Positions 41,943 through 52,712 are shown, numbered from the stretch's first letter. The stretch is DNA of 64,000 bases from Polynucleobacter sp. 78F-HAINBA (GCF_018882325.1 NZ_JACVOQ010000006.1:62001-126000), one strand, 5' to 3'. The notes: generated by a model not told the origin, from the sequence alone. A program made the numbers and translations.

Positions 41943-43670
41943 TTATTCTTTACCAGCAGGGGTAATTTGATAGAGGCGCAGACGCTCATCACGGTCAGAT
42001 GCTCGGCGATCTTCCCAAAGCAATTCAATTTTCTTTTTATTGAGGCTAGCGTATGCCTTAGCCTCTAAAGAACTATGAGTCAGCATGAGATTGCAGTTAG
42101 GATCATCACGCAAAGGCAGTTTAGTGAAGTAGCTAAATGAGGCTAACTGTGCAGAACCCAGATTGCTGGTATCAATGCATCCTGGCGTGTTGGCAATAAT
42201 TTGCACCAGACGATCGGACACATAGCGATAGGTCTTAGCGTAATTAATCGTTGGCAACCAAAGCGTCATTAATAAGACCCACATCAAGGTAGTACCAGAG
42301 GCGGAGATGATGAGGCAACGCCAGATTTCTTTTGGAGCGCGTGAAGTTCTCCAGCGTACGATGGCCAACCAGATGCCAGTAATGATGAGGGCAACAACAA
42401 AACCAATGTAGTCAAACTGTGCCTGAAAACCTGGCAAGAGTCTCGCCAAATTAGCAGCAGTAGATTCTGGATAGCCGCTTACTTTAGCTAACCAAATGAT
42501 CCAAATGGCCAAAGCGATCATGGTGAAGCTAAACATCGCAAACCAATCGATGAAGCTAATGAGACTACGTTTGAGGATCGGCAAACTAAATGCAGCAATG
42601 ATCGACAGGCTTGGAATCAAAATGATCAGGTCATGCTCATTGGCTTCTAGTCTGAATAGAACATAAATCAAGCAACCAATAAATAAGCTGAGCGGAATGC
42701 AAAGGTGGGGTGCACGCCATTGACCCGCTTCTTTCACTCGACCCCAATGGGCGAGGGAGATGATGGCTAATGGCCAAACTGGCCAGGCATAAGCCCAGAA
42801 GTTGACACTTAAAAATCCGAGAGATTCAATGGAAGGCGTTGCGCGCATCTCTGGCATATTGCGCCAGCCTTCTTCAGCGATATGACGCCACTCTGGAGTG
42901 AGGCCGCCGAAATACCAAAGCGCTGGCCAAATCGCAAAACCAATGAGACCTAAAACCGTGCTGGTTAAAGTCCAGCGAAAGCGTAACTTTGCATTGCTAG
43001 CAATGACTGCAATGATGGTGGAGCTGACGATGATGAGGCTGAGTGTGAGATTGCTCGAAAGCGCAACGATCGCAATGCCCAGACCAGTCCATAAGCCACC
43101 TTGCCATGGTTTATCTAGGCCGCGCACTGTGCCGTACAAAACAATGCTGATGCCCATCAGTTGGGCCATCATTGGCGTAGTCTCATGAGCGCGCTGTGCA
43201 AGACCGACGCATGCTAAGAAAATCAATAGCGCACCATCAGCTAAAGTCATGCCATAGTTTTTACGGCCAGGCTGACCACCAACTGCTAAGACCATCGGTT
43301 GAACTTCTTGACGACGACCTAATAGATAAGTTGCGTACCAAATGGCTAATGCAGAAGCGAAGAAGCAAACTGCGGCATAAAGGCGCGCAGCATTTGCCAT
43401 ACCAATCAATGGACCAAATAGATCCATGAGGGTGGCGCCTAACCAGTAAGGAAAGGGTGCGCCAAGCGAGATATCGCGCCCAGATAGATGCGGAACGATC
43501 CAGTCGAGTGCTTTGCCATGTTGCAAAGTCCACATGCCACCAAATCCGATGGCATCTTCATTCTTCCAGGGGTCACGCGCAAAGAGGCCGGCAAAACCAT
43601 AGACCAAAGTCAACGCAAAAATAATGATGCGTGGGATGGAAGTGGTGGCGGCGGCGGTGAGTTTGACCAT
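41943..43670 (-). CDS. ArnT-like membrane glycosyltransferase (GT39/83 type)
   Basis: Protein of 575 residues with about a dozen hydrophobic segments. Early periplasmic loop GLFARDPWKNEDAIGFGGMWTLQHG holds the acidic pair (Asp/Glu) typical of ArnT/PMT-like GT-C enzymes. The middle of the protein is hydrophobic; the C-terminal 80 residues form a soluble domain (RLVQIIANTPGCIDTSNLGSAQL). It probably transfers a sugar from an undecaprenyl carrier to a lipid or protein. Donor and acceptor unknown. ATG at 43670; same-strand with the MATE gene (three-base gap). Confidence 0.8.
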   Translation of the reverse strand: MVKLTAAATTSIPRIIIFALTLVYGFAGLFARDPWKNEDAIGFGGMWTLQHGKALDWIVPHLSGRDISLGAPFPYWLGATLMDLFGPLIGMANAARLYAAVCFFASALAIWYATYLLGRRQEVQPMVLAVGGQPGRKNYGMTLADGALLIFLACVGLAQRAHETTPMMAQLMGISIVLYGTVRGLDKPWQGGLWTGLGIAIVALSSNLTLSLIIVSSTIIAVIASNAKLRFRWTLTSTVLGLIGFAIWPALWYFGGLTPEWRHIAEEGWRNMPEMRATPSIESLGFLSVNFWAYAWPVWPLAIISLAHWGRVKEAGQWRAPHLCIPLSLFIGCLIYVLFRLEANEHDLIILIPSLSIIAAFSLPILKRSLISFIDWFAMFSFTMIALAIWIIWLAKVSGYPESTAANLARLLPGFQAQFDYIGFVVALIITGIWLAIVRWRTSRAPKEIWRCLIISASGTTLMWVLLMTLWLPTINYAKTYRYVSDRLVQIIANTPGCIDTSNLGSAQLASFSYFTKLPLRDDPNCNLMLTHSSLEAKAYASLNKKKIELLWEDRRASDRDERLRLYQITPAGKE

Positions 43671-43684
43671 AAAAAACTAGCAAT

Positions 43685-43708
43685 AAAAAAGGCAGCAAAC
43701 GCTGCCTT
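43685..43708 (-). terminator. Terminator after rpmE2
   Basis: Stem AAGGCAGC / GCTGCCTT with an AAAC loop and a six-base U-run on the minus strand, 67 bases downstream of the rpmE2 stop and just before the glycosyltransferase start. Confidence 0.85.
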
Positions 43709-43774
43709 GATTATCTCGCAGGGGAGGGTGAATAGTGAATATCCAAACCCCAGCCCCTTTGTAGATTAAGCCTA

Positions 43775-44119
43775 TTACTTCTTCTTAGCTGGCTTTTCAG
43801 CAGCTTTAGCTTCTGCAGCAGCAGCTTTTTTCTCAGCTGTTTTAGCAGCGCCATCGCCAGTTGCTTTAGCAACAGCTTTAGTACCGAACTTCTGACGGAA
43901 TTTCTCAACACGACCGGCAGTATCCATAATCTTCTGGGTACCAGTGTAGAAAGGGTGTGACTCAGATGAAGTCTCGATCTTGGCCAATGGATATTCATTG
44001 CCATCTTCCCACTTGATTGTCTCTTTAGTAGACATAGTGGAGCGAGTCTTGAAGCTGAAGTTGTTAGAAACGTCTACAAAGACGATTTCACGATATTCGG
44101 GGTGAATGCCAGGTTTCAT
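43775..44119 (-). CDS. rpmE2: 50S ribosomal protein L31 type B with Ala/Lys-rich tail
   Basis: Protein of 114 residues. The first 80 match type B L31 ([64 protein letters not shown]), which lacks the zinc Cys motif of type A. The extra 30-residue tail (about 80-114) is Ala/Lys/Glu repeats ([24 protein letters not shown]), beyond the usual 85-90 residue length. ATG at 44119. Type B L31 can replace type A under zinc limitation, but here it may be the only copy. Confidence 0.93.
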   Translation of the reverse strand: MKPGIHPEYREIVFVDVSNNFSFKTRSTMSTKETIKWEDGNEYPLAKIETSSESHPFYTGTQKIMDTAGRVEKFRQKFGTKAVAKATGDGAAKTAEKKAAAAEAKAAEKPAKKK

Positions 44120-44265
44120 TATTAAGTCCTATTAGCAGGCAGCCGTTTAAGTCCAAAGACCCAAATACTTACCCAAGTTAAATGCAAATTATTAAAGCGG
44201 TAAAGGCGAAATTATGCCATGAAATCAACAACAAAGCGCACTTTTACCGTCTCTCTGAGTCTAAA

Positions 44266-45528
44266 TTAGCCACCCTTACGCATTAAATCGAAGAATTCAC
44301 CGTTATTTTTGGTGGATTTGAGCTTATCAACGATAAAGTTCATCGCCTCAATATCGTCCATATCGGCCAATAATTTACGTAAAACCCAGATTTTCTGGAG
44401 GTTTTCAGCTTTAACCAGCAACTCTTCACGGCGGGTGCCAGACTTGTTGAGGTTAATCGATGGGTAAACACGACGCTCAGCCAAACGACGCTCAAGGTGA
44501 ACTTCCATGTTGCCGGTACCTTTGAACTCTTCGTAGATGAGGTCATCCATGCGGCTACCAGTTTCAATCAAGGCAGTAGCGATGATGGTGAGCGAGCCAC
44601 CTTCTTCAACGTTACGTGCAGCGCCGAAGAAGCGCTTTGGACGTTGCAATGCGTTTGCATCCACACCACCAGAGAGTACTTTTCCAGATGAAGGGATAAC
44701 AGTGTTGTAGGCACGAGCAAGACGGGTAATCGAGTCAAGCAAGATGATGACGTCTTTTTTCATCTCAACTAAACGCTTGGCCTTTTCAATCACCATCTCG
44801 GCAACTTGCACGTGACGCACGGCTGGCTCATCAAATGTAGAGGCAACGACTTCGCCGCGAACAGAGCGCTGCATTTCAGTAACTTCTTCAGGACGCTCAT
44901 CAACCAACAGCACGATCAAGATCGCATCTGGATTGTTTGCAGAAATCGCATGAGCAATGTGCTGCATCATCACGGTCTTACCGGATTTAGGTGAAGACAC
45001 GATCAAGCCACGCTGGCCATAGCCAATCGGGGAGATCATGTCGATGATGCGGCCAGTTAAATTCTCTTCGGCTTTGATGTCACGCTCTAATTGAACAACG
45101 CGATTTGGGTGCAAAGGCGTTAAGTTCTCGAACATGATGCGGTTCTTCAAGGCTTCAGGAGCCAAACCGTTGATCTTGTCTACTTTCACCAATGCAAAGT
45201 AGCGCTCGCCATCTTTAGGGGTGCGAACCTCGCCTTCAACGCTGTCACCAGTGTGCAGGTTGAAGCGGCGGATCTGTGCAGGGGAGATATAGATATCGTC
45301 CGGAGAAGCCATGTAAGAGGCATCTGGGGAGCGTAAGAAACCAAAGCCATCAGGCAGCACTTCCAAAGTACCGTCACCGAAAACAGATTCACCTTCTTTA
45401 GCGCGCTTCTTGAGGATGGCAAACATCAACTCTTGTTTGCGCATACGTTGTGTATTTTCAATCTCCAGGCTGGCTGCCATTTCAAGCAGAGCGGATACGT
45501 GGAGTACTTTGAGTTCAGATAATTGCAT
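44266..45528 (-). CDS. rho: Transcription termination factor Rho
   Basis: Hexameric RNA helicase of 420 residues, matching E. coli Rho (419). N-terminal [16 protein letters not shown], cold-shock-like RNA-binding region [32 protein letters not shown], Walker A SPKSGKT (about 178-184), the Walker B strand [17 protein letters not shown] and the R-finger region. ATG at 45528. The 235 bases up to trxA contain no gene but may hold the rho leader; trxA is upstream on the same strand. Confidence 0.97.
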   Translation of the reverse strand: MQLSELKVLHVSALLEMAASLEIENTQRMRKQELMFAILKKRAKEGESVFGDGTLEVLPDGFGFLRSPDASYMASPDDIYISPAQIRRFNLHTGDSVEGEVRTPKDGERYFALVKVDKINGLAPEALKNRIMFENLTPLHPNRVVQLERDIKAEENLTGRIIDMISPIGYGQRGLIVSSPKSGKTVMMQHIAHAISANNPDAILIVLLVDERPEEVTEMQRSVRGEVVASTFDEPAVRHVQVAEMVIEKAKRLVEMKKDVIILLDSITRLARAYNTVIPSSGKVLSGGVDANALQRPKRFFGAARNVEEGGSLTIIATALIETGSRMDDLIYEEFKGTGNMEVHLERRLAERRVYPSINLNKSGTRREELLVKAENLQKIWVLRKLLADMDDIEAMNFIVDKLKSTKNNGEFFDLMRKGG

Positions 45529-45721
45529 GTGGTTCTCGGGTGTAAATAAGGATGTAGATGTGTTTTGGGGTATCGCTGTCTAGATGGACATCAGACAGAT
45601 TGGAAAAACAGAATTTTGGGGAGTTTGCTAAAAAAGAGGGGGAGGGAAAATTGCTGGGAATATTGCCGAAAATCGGGGCACTGAAAGTGCGTTGAAATAG
45701 ATACTACACTAAAAACCGCTG
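45529..45721. other. Leader region of rho, no gene seen
   Basis: About 190 bases of purine-rich (plus strand) sequence between rho and the trxA terminator. It reads as the rho 5' leader with no convincing ORF; rho genes often regulate themselves by attenuation here, but no specific element could be identified. Confidence 0.4.
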
Positions 45722-45751
45722 AAAACCACAGGCTCACCCAGTGAACCTGTG
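45722..45751 (-). terminator. Terminator after trxA
   Basis: Stem CACAGG / CCTGTG plus TCAC / GTGA pairs, loop CCA, and T-rich sequence on the minus-strand 3' side (GTTTTC). It starts 13 bases beyond the trxA stop. Confidence 0.7.
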
Positions 45752-45763
45752 ATCAAGGACTAT

Positions 45764-46090
45764 TTACAGATGACTATCAATAAACGCAGTCAACTGGGAT
45801 TTGGCCAAAGCGCCTACTTTTTGAGCAGCAACAGTGCCGTTCTTAAAGAGGATCAATGTAGGGATGCCACGAATATTGAACTGGGCAGGAACGCCTTGGT
45901 TCTCATCCACGTTCATCTTAGCGATTTGGATCTTGTCGCCGTATTCACCAGCCAGCTCTTCAAGGATAGGGCCGATCATCTTGCAAGGACCACACCACTC
46001 AGCCCAGAAGTCGAGGAGAACAGGTTTATCGGACTTGAGAACGTCTTGCTCGAAAGAAGCGTCAGTTACATATTTGATGCCGGCACTCAT
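45764..46090 (-). CDS. trxA: Thioredoxin
   Basis: Redox protein of 108 residues: [23 protein letters not shown] contains the active site WCGPC (about residues 31-35); [19 protein letters not shown] has the cis-proline. Cytosolic reductant of ribonucleotide reductase, peroxiredoxins and others. ATG at 46090. Same-strand as rho, in the common trxA-rho order. Confidence 0.97.
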   Translation of the reverse strand: MSAGIKYVTDASFEQDVLKSDKPVLLDFWAEWCGPCKMIGPILEELAGEYGDKIQIAKMNVDENQGVPAQFNIRGIPTLILFKNGTVAAQKVGALAKSQLTAFIDSHL

Positions 46091-46209
46091 GAAAATTCCT
46101 TAATTAGTCTTATTTAGTTTTATATAGTTATTGCACTACAACGCTTATATTAGCAATAAGCCACACTTTCTGCCTAAATTCTAAAAAACCAGCCCCAGAA
46201 CCACCCTCA

Positions 46210-49209
46210 ATGCCGCATCCATTTCCAACCCTAAATGAGCAAAAACAGCCATATGCTTGGGCAATAGCGCCCAATGCCAGTGCTCTGAAGTCGCTCGCCG
46301 AGGGTATCTGGAATTGTGCAATGCAAACAAATCAGCGCCCCTTAGTGGTGCTAAGTACCGCAGGCCCATTATTGGGGGTGAGAGCTGCCCTAGAAAAGTA
46401 TCGACCTAAAGATCTACCAAGTCATATTGCCTTCCTGCCGCAAGTCATGAGTTTTAACGACTGGCTTGAAGCAGCGCCAGGCGCCTGGAAGTTCCCCAAA
46501 AAGCAAACCGATCTAGAGCGTTGGTTATCTGTTTACGCGACACTGCGCAAACATAAGCAGTTGCAATCCTGGTTCAAAGCAGAAACCGAGGCAGGTTCGT
46601 GGGGATTGGCGCAGGCCATCATCGCAGCCTGCGATACCTTATCGAACTCTATAGCGCCCAGCCTTCAAAAAGAGCTACATCGATTAATCTCAAATCAAGA
46701 AGAGCTTATTGCTCAAAATACGCAATCTTGGATTGAGACTCTTGAACCATTATTGGATCGCACCATTGGGCAGGCATATCCAGCACTTGCAAGAAAAGTA
46801 GTGGATCAAGAAGCGCAAGTGCTGCTGACATTTTGGAGATACATCACCAGCCCAAGTGATCCCGCATTTAGAAAGCAATTTGCTATGGCAGCCCATCTTG
46901 AGGCTGCTAAGAAAATTTCAAAAGTAAGTACAAAACCTTTACATACAAGACCTTTGATTTGGGTGGAGACTGCAGACCCCACTCCGATTGATAAGCAGCT
47001 TATTCAGGGATATTTAGCGGACTATGCACAGTTCGCACCAGCAGTTGAAGTGACGATGAACTGGGAGTCAGTAGCACTCTGGGCAGAGGCATTAAGTCCC
47101 CAGATTCCTGAAGAGCAAAAGCTACAAACCATCCAAGCCAATATCAGTAATGCCAATCCAGGGCATTGGAATCTGATTGCCGCTAAGCGATTTGAAGAGT
47201 TGGCATGGGCAACAGCTAAAACCATTGAGCAGCAGTTAATAGATGGCAAAACCAATATCGCCCTGGTAGCGCAAGATCGTCTCGTGGCCAGAAGGGCGCG
47301 TGCATTGCTGGCACGTCTAGGCCCATCTCTCAAGATTCAAGATGAAACGGGCTGGAAGTTATCCACCACCAGAGCAGCTGCAGCGCTCAATAGTTGGCTC
47401 GAGTTATTGCGCGCACCATCTGAGGGTCCGAGTGCAGCTGATCTATTGGAGTTTTTGCAAAATCCATTCTTAGATCTTGGAAAGTGTCTTAACTCCAACA
47501 GTACGCGTGACGCAGAATCTTTAAATGGATTGGTGGCGCAGCTCGAAGATATTTTGATTGCTAGCCAGGCTAAATCTGGCTGGGAAACTTTTCATATGGC
47601 GATCGAGGGATCGGTCGCACATGGCTCTGCTGCACCTAATCCGCTTTTACTAGAGTTACTGCAATCCATTCGTGGTCGCCTCAATCGTTGGCGTGGAGTC
47701 AAAATCAATTGCGCTCTAGCCCATCAATATCTGATGGATGACCTGATTCAAATGGGAATGACTCAGGGCTTAGAAAAAGATTCTGCTGGCAAACAATTGC
47801 TTGAGCTCTTGGAAACATTTGATTTTGATGTCGAGCATCAGCAAATTGCGATGCGCCTTAATGAATGGCTCAGCTTATTAAAAACAGTCATTGAAGAATC
47901 GTCGTATGAAGAGAAGGGTGTTAGCGCTGCAGCCAGCCTGAGCATCCTACCGTTGAGTTCTACCCGCTTTAGAGAATTTGAATCTGTAGTTATGGTGGGT
48001 TGTGATGAACAGCAACTACCTGCATTTTCTGAGCCGCCATTATTTTTCTCGGATGCTTTAAATCGACTCTTGGGTGGATCCAGTATTGAGGCGCAGTTTA
48101 TTCAGCAGGCGCGAGATCTCTCTCAACTGCTCATCTCGTTCCCCAGCGTTGATCTACTTTGGCAAAGCAAGAGCAAGAGTGGGGAGCCGCTGAGGCCTTC
48201 GGCATGGATTCAGAGGCTCCAAATAGATTTACCGAATTGGCAGGCGCAAAATGCCAGTGCATTATTTGCACCTCGCAGTGCAACTTCAGCTCCATCACAA
48301 ATGGCGATCGCAAGATTAGATTCAGATCTGCCAATGCCAGTCTCGATGAGTCCGAGTGCTTACAAAGCATTACGTGACTGTCCATATAGATATTACGTTC
48401 GCAGTCTGTTGGGTCTACGTAAACTCAAAGGCTTTGAAGAAGGCTTTGATGCCTCGCTAGCTGGACAAACGCTCCATAAAATCTTGCGTAATTTCTATCA
48501 CGCTATGAAAAGCGAGGCGCAAAAATCCGCCTCACCAATCACAGCCGATCCAGAACTGCGCCGAGCTTGGATGCAAGATCAGTTAACACTGATTTCCGAG
48601 CAGGTCTTCAAGCGCTTAATTGAAGGTGACGCTAGAGTCTTAGGTGTCTTGAGGGATTGGCAAAAGCAAATCCCGAGTTTTATTCAGTGGCAGTTAGATC
48701 GTGAGGCTCAAGGTTGGCAGTTCTACGATGCTGAAGTGAAGGTCGGCTTTGATCTGCCATTCACTGATGTAGATGGAAGTGAGCGTCATATTCGTATTGA
48801 GGGTTTTGCGGATCGCTTTGATGTGAGCATTCATGATCCTAAGGCTGCATCAGTGATTGACTATAAGAACCAGAGTCTCACTAAAGTTGAGTGGCGATCC
48901 GAGGTAGTTCTGGATGATCCGCAGCTATTAATCTATGCCAGAGCTTCTAATGAGAGTAAAAAAATCCCTGGGCGCGCAGTCAATGCAGCCGAGTGGGTAG
49001 CTTTAAAGGCTGACGTAAAAAAAGGTGGGGATGAAGCTGAGCGTTCTGTAGTCATTTCAGAAATGCCAGAACTCATGCAAGAATTTTCTGAACAAATCAC
49101 CGAGGATGTTCAATCACTCTGGTCCGGAAAGCCGCTTAAAGCATTCGCACCGGATAGCGTTTGCCAGTATTGCGAAGCTAGGGGTATTTGCAGAAAGGGG
49201 ATGTGGTGA
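46210..49209 (+). CDS. PD-(D/E)XK nuclease, AddB-like subunit
   Basis: Protein of 999 residues partnered with the AddA-like helicase. C-terminal nuclease: RIEGFADRFDV and SVIDYKNQSL give the D-x-n-D/E-x-K active site. Cys724 (ALRDCPYRYYV), Cys985, Cys988 and Cys994 (VCQYCEARGICRK) form the iron-sulfur staple typical of AddB nuclease domains. The N-terminal half has a UvrD-like fold without a Walker A motif, so it is probably non-ATPase. Works in double-strand-break resection with recR-type repair. ATG at 46210. It overlaps the next gene (GTGA). Confidence 0.88.
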   Translation: MPHPFPTLNEQKQPYAWAIAPNASALKSLAEGIWNCAMQTNQRPLVVLSTAGPLLGVRAALEKYRPKDLPSHIAFLPQVMSFNDWLEAAPGAWKFPKKQTDLERWLSVYATLRKHKQLQSWFKAETEAGSWGLAQAIIAACDTLSNSIAPSLQKELHRLISNQEELIAQNTQSWIETLEPLLDRTIGQAYPALARKVVDQEAQVLLTFWRYITSPSDPAFRKQFAMAAHLEAAKKISKVSTKPLHTRPLIWVETADPTPIDKQLIQGYLADYAQFAPAVEVTMNWESVALWAEALSPQIPEEQKLQTIQANISNANPGHWNLIAAKRFEELAWATAKTIEQQLIDGKTNIALVAQDRLVARRARALLARLGPSLKIQDETGWKLSTTRAAAALNSWLELLRAPSEGPSAADLLEFLQNPFLDLGKCLNSNSTRDAESLNGLVAQLEDILIASQAKSGWETFHMAIEGSVAHGSAAPNPLLLELLQSIRGRLNRWRGVKINCALAHQYLMDDLIQMGMTQGLEKDSAGKQLLELLETFDFDVEHQQIAMRLNEWLSLLKTVIEESSYEEKGVSAAASLSILPLSSTRFREFESVVMVGCDEQQLPAFSEPPLFFSDALNRLLGGSSIEAQFIQQARDLSQLLISFPSVDLLWQSKSKSGEPLRPSAWIQRLQIDLPNWQAQNASALFAPRSATSAPSQMAIARLDSDLPMPVSMSPSAYKALRDCPYRYYVRSLLGLRKLKGFEEGFDASLAGQTLHKILRNFYHAMKSEAQKSASPITADPELRRAWMQDQLTLISEQVFKRLIEGDARVLGVLRDWQKQIPSFIQWQLDREAQGWQFYDAEVKVGFDLPFTDVDGSERHIRIEGFADRFDVSIHDPKAASVIDYKNQSLTKVEWRSEVVLDDPQLLIYARASNESKKIPGRAVNAAEWVALKADVKKGGDEAERSVVISEMPELMQEFSEQITEDVQSLWSGKPLKAFAPDSVCQYCEARGICRKGMW

Positions 49210-52200
49210 GTAAATCTACGTTCCCAGTCGATATTGCTTGCGATCCCAATCGCTCAGTGATCGTGTCTGCTTGCGCAGGCAGTGGCAAGACTTGGCTGTT
49301 AGTTACTCGCATGGTCCGCTTGCTGTTAGCAGGGGCAAAACCTCAAGAAATCCTCGCGCTCACTTTTACTCGTAAAGCTGCGCAAGAGATGCGTGATCGC
49401 CTTTATCGCCTTTTAGAGGAATTTTCTCAATCGAGTGATGAGCAACTGACTGGGCATTTAACTGAGCGCGGCCTGAGTGCTGATGCGGCAAAGGCATTGC
49501 TACCTACCGCTAAATCCCTCTATGCCAAGGTTCTGGCAAGCCCCCAAGGCATTGTGATTGATACCTTTCATGGTTGGTTTGGCAGGCTCTTAGGTGCATC
49601 GCCAATCTCAACTGGCATACAGCCGGGCTTTAGCTTGCGGGAAGATGCAAAGCGTTTGCAAGATGAGTGTCTAGATGATTGGTGGGGTAATTTACCCGAA
49701 GGCATTCAAGCGCATTACGACACCTTATTAAGGGCGCTTGGCGCAAGTGAAACTCAGAAGTTCCTGATGAGCAATTACAGCCTCTTTAAGCAAAGAGGGG
49801 CTTGGACATTCTTCTCGCAAGCTTGTAAAGCGCATGGCACTACCCCTATTGAGAAACTCAAAGCGGATTTGCCCAGACTGAAGATTGACAATCCTCTCAA
49901 TAATATTTGGAACGCCATCAACGTCAAAGCAGACTTAGAGTTTTTACATCGCTGCTTTAGTAATAGCAGCGCTACTGAAATGGCCTATGCGCCGATTATT
50001 CAAATCGCCATCAATCTCAAGGCTAGCGGTGGGGATGTGATGGAAATTGCATCAATATTGCAGTCCGTATTTTTGACTCAAGACGACACCAATCGCACCT
50101 CGAATGACAAAGTTGCCGGTGATCTCAAGAAATATCTCAAAAAAGAGGGTGAGCAAGATCGCGAACTAGAGCATGTCACTTATAAGCAAGCTTGGGCAAC
50201 AGCTTTCCTGGAATTTGTTGCTTGGAAAAAGGAGCAAGAAGCCTATGCTCTGAATGAAGCATGGTTTGCAATGAGTACCGCAATGTTGGATCACGTGAAT
50301 ACGACTAAAGAATCTATGCGCGTGCGGGACTTTGATGACCTAGAGATTGGTGTCAGTCAGTTAATGGCGGACGCTGCTAATGCAGCCTACTTGCAGTCGA
50401 GGCTAGACGCGAAGTACAAACATATTTTGGTGGATGAGTTCCAGGACACCAATCCTTTGCAGTGGCAGATTCTGCGGGCATGGTTAGAGGGTTATGGTCA
50501 GGATGAGTCTAAGCCTACCGTCTTTATCGTAGGGGATCCGAAGCAATCGATTTACCGATTCCGTCGCGCAGATCCGAGATTGTTTAATGATGCGCAGGTT
50601 TTCTTGGTAAAGGAAATGAACGCGGCCGCATTAAATCAGAACACCACCCGCCGTAATGCGCCAAAAATTAACGAAGCTGTGAATCAAATCTTTGGCACCG
50701 AGCAATTGCCAGAGTCATATCCATTTACCGCGCAAAACACTTTATGGAAAGCACCAGTAGAAAACGCTGCAGATGCACCATATACAAACGAGGGTGAAGC
50801 CTATTTATTGCCTCTCGTGAAATACGAAGCCGAAGAGTTGGAGCAAAGAGCCGGCAACGCCTTTGAAGAGGCGATTGTGGATGCGCGACAAACTGCCGAT
50901 GTCACTCAGCGCTACGTTGAGGGTCAGCAGATCAGCGCATTGATACAGAACCTCATTGATACGCGCCCTGTAGTTGATCGCGTCAATGGTAAAGAAGTCT
51001 GGCGTAAGGCTAGAGAGAGTGATTTCTTGTTATTGGTTAAACGCCGCAAGTATCTTCCGCAATTTGAGCGTGCTCTGCGTGAGGCAGGTTTAGCATTCGA
51101 GAGCTCAAGACTGGGTGGATTACTCAATACTCTAGAGGTTGACGATCTCATTGCCCTTTTGACTATCTTGGTAACACCGCGCCACGATTTGCCACTCGCA
51201 CAGGTGTTAAGAAGCCCCATCTTTGCGTTTACCGAAAGCCAAATGCAGACCCTCAGCAAGTCAATGGCATCGAATCAATATCGCTCTTGGTGGGATGCTT
51301 TGCAAGATAGTCCGGATGCGGGCTTGATGCAGGCGGCACGCTATTTAGAGCATTGGCGCATGCTAGGCGAGCGCCTGCCAGTACATGACTTGCTCGATCG
51401 CATTTACCAAGAAAGTGATTTGCGCGTTAAGTACGCAAGCGCCGCTCAAGAGATTGCCCGCGCACAAGTCTTAGCAAACCTCGATGCCTTCCTCGAGTTA
51501 GCGCTCAATCAGGATGGTGGCCGTTACCCAAGCTTGGGTCGCTTTATTGAGGAGATCAACACCATCCGCCGAGGCGATGATGATGAAACTCCAGATGAGG
51601 GTGATGTTGAGGCGGAAGCAGATCTTGTTGAGCTCGATGAAGAGAGCGAGTTATCTGAGGAAGATAAAAACAAGCGTGTTCGCATGATGACGATTCATGG
51701 GGCAAAGGGCCTGGAGTCACCATTTGTCATCATGCTGGACGCTAACCATACTGAAGGCAAGGCGGATCATCGCGGCGTCTTATTGGACTGGCCGCCCGAG
51801 AGCGAAAGTCCTAGTCATTTATCGATGTACACCTCGGCCACCCTAACTAATCCTCGTAGCGAAGTGCGTGAACGGGAATTGCTCATAGCTAAGAATGAGA
51901 ATTGGAATCTGCTGTACGTTGCAATGACCAGAGCAAAGCAGGGGCTTTGGATTAGTGGTGTGGCAAAAGCACCCACCGCAAAAAATCCTATTGGTCTAGA
52001 TGAGAAGTCTTGGTATGGCAGAGCGATGCTAGGTCAATTAAACATTCTTGAAGATCAACCCGCACCACTAAAAAACCAAGCCCCAATTCCAACAGGGCAG
52101 AAGACAGTTAATTCAAGCAATTTCATGATGGATGACTTTGAGGTTTCCTGGGGTGCCGCTAAAGCGAGTTATGAGCAGCTGCTCAAAGATATCGAAAGTG

Positions 52201-52712
52201 GTGTGACACTTGAAGTCTTCCAAGATGATCACGGCGCACCAGATAACTCCAAAATATTGGAAGAGGGCGTGCACTTTCATCGTTTGCTCGAGCATCTCAC
52301 CCATCAAACTGGTACAACAAGCCCTGAATCTATGAGCGCAGATCAAATAGCTCTTTGGCTTGGTATTAGCAATGAGTTAGCAAGCAAAGCGCTAGATCAG
52401 GCGACCACCGTTCTGAATACTCAAGAGCTCCAGCAGTACCTCACGGCAAATCAGTGGGTGCAGGCCTGGAATGAGATTGATGTTCTGAGTCTGGATGGCA
52501 GAAGCTTCCGCTTGGATCGCTTAGTAGAGTTTGATGATCACTTGGCTATTCTCGATTACAAGCTCACCATTCCTGAAGAGGGTAGCGAAGCCAACAGTAA
52601 ATACCGTGCGCAACTCAATAACTACAAACAAGAGCTGGCCAGAATACGTCCAGATAAGCCTGCTAAGGCCTTTTTGATCTCCTCAAAGGGCGATCTCAAG
52701 GAAGTAATCTAG
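49206..52712 (+). CDS. addA: UvrD-family helicase-nuclease, AddA-like subunit
   Basis: Protein of 1168 residues. SACAGSGKTWLL (Walker A, about 22-33), LTFTRKAAQEMRDR (Ia), LVDEFQDTNPLQW (Walker B, DEFQDT), GDPKQSIYRFRRAD (III) and IHGAKGLESPFV plus VAMTRAKQGLW (V/VI) make it a superfamily 1A helicase; the C-terminal FRLDRLVEFDDHLAILDYKLT adds a PD-(D/E)XK nuclease. The pair with the preceding gene is the AddAB-type enzyme for resecting broken DNA ends. GTG at 49206 (AGGGG precedes) overlapping the addB stop; an in-frame TTG at 49188 and a GTG at 49203 are alternatives. Confidence 0.92.
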   Translation: MSKSTFPVDIACDPNRSVIVSACAGSGKTWLLVTRMVRLLLAGAKPQEILALTFTRKAAQEMRDRLYRLLEEFSQSSDEQLTGHLTERGLSADAAKALLPTAKSLYAKVLASPQGIVIDTFHGWFGRLLGASPISTGIQPGFSLREDAKRLQDECLDDWWGNLPEGIQAHYDTLLRALGASETQKFLMSNYSLFKQRGAWTFFSQACKAHGTTPIEKLKADLPRLKIDNPLNNIWNAINVKADLEFLHRCFSNSSATEMAYAPIIQIAINLKASGGDVMEIASILQSVFLTQDDTNRTSNDKVAGDLKKYLKKEGEQDRELEHVTYKQAWATAFLEFVAWKKEQEAYALNEAWFAMSTAMLDHVNTTKESMRVRDFDDLEIGVSQLMADAANAAYLQSRLDAKYKHILVDEFQDTNPLQWQILRAWLEGYGQDESKPTVFIVGDPKQSIYRFRRADPRLFNDAQVFLVKEMNAAALNQNTTRRNAPKINEAVNQIFGTEQLPESYPFTAQNTLWKAPVENAADAPYTNEGEAYLLPLVKYEAEELEQRAGNAFEEAIVDARQTADVTQRYVEGQQISALIQNLIDTRPVVDRVNGKEVWRKARESDFLLLVKRRKYLPQFERALREAGLAFESSRLGGLLNTLEVDDLIALLTILVTPRHDLPLAQVLRSPIFAFTESQMQTLSKSMASNQYRSWWDALQDSPDAGLMQAARYLEHWRMLGERLPVHDLLDRIYQESDLRVKYASAAQEIARAQVLANLDAFLELALNQDGGRYPSLGRFIEEINTIRRGDDDETPDEGDVEAEADLVELDEESELSEEDKNKRVRMMTIHGAKGLESPFVIMLDANHTEGKADHRGVLLDWPPESESPSHLSMYTSATLTNPRSEVRERELLIAKNENWNLLYVAMTRAKQGLWISGVAKAPTAKNPIGLDEKSWYGRAMLGQLNILEDQPAPLKNQAPIPTGQKTVNSSNFMMDDFEVSWGAAKASYEQLLKDIESGVTLEVFQDDHGAPDNSKILEEGVHFHRLLEHLTHQTGTTSPESMSADQIALWLGISNELASKALDQATTVLNTQELQQYLTANQWVQAWNEIDVLSLDGRSFRLDRLVEFDDHLAILDYKLTIPEEGSEANSKYRAQLNNYKQELARIRPDKPAKAFLISSKGDLKEVI

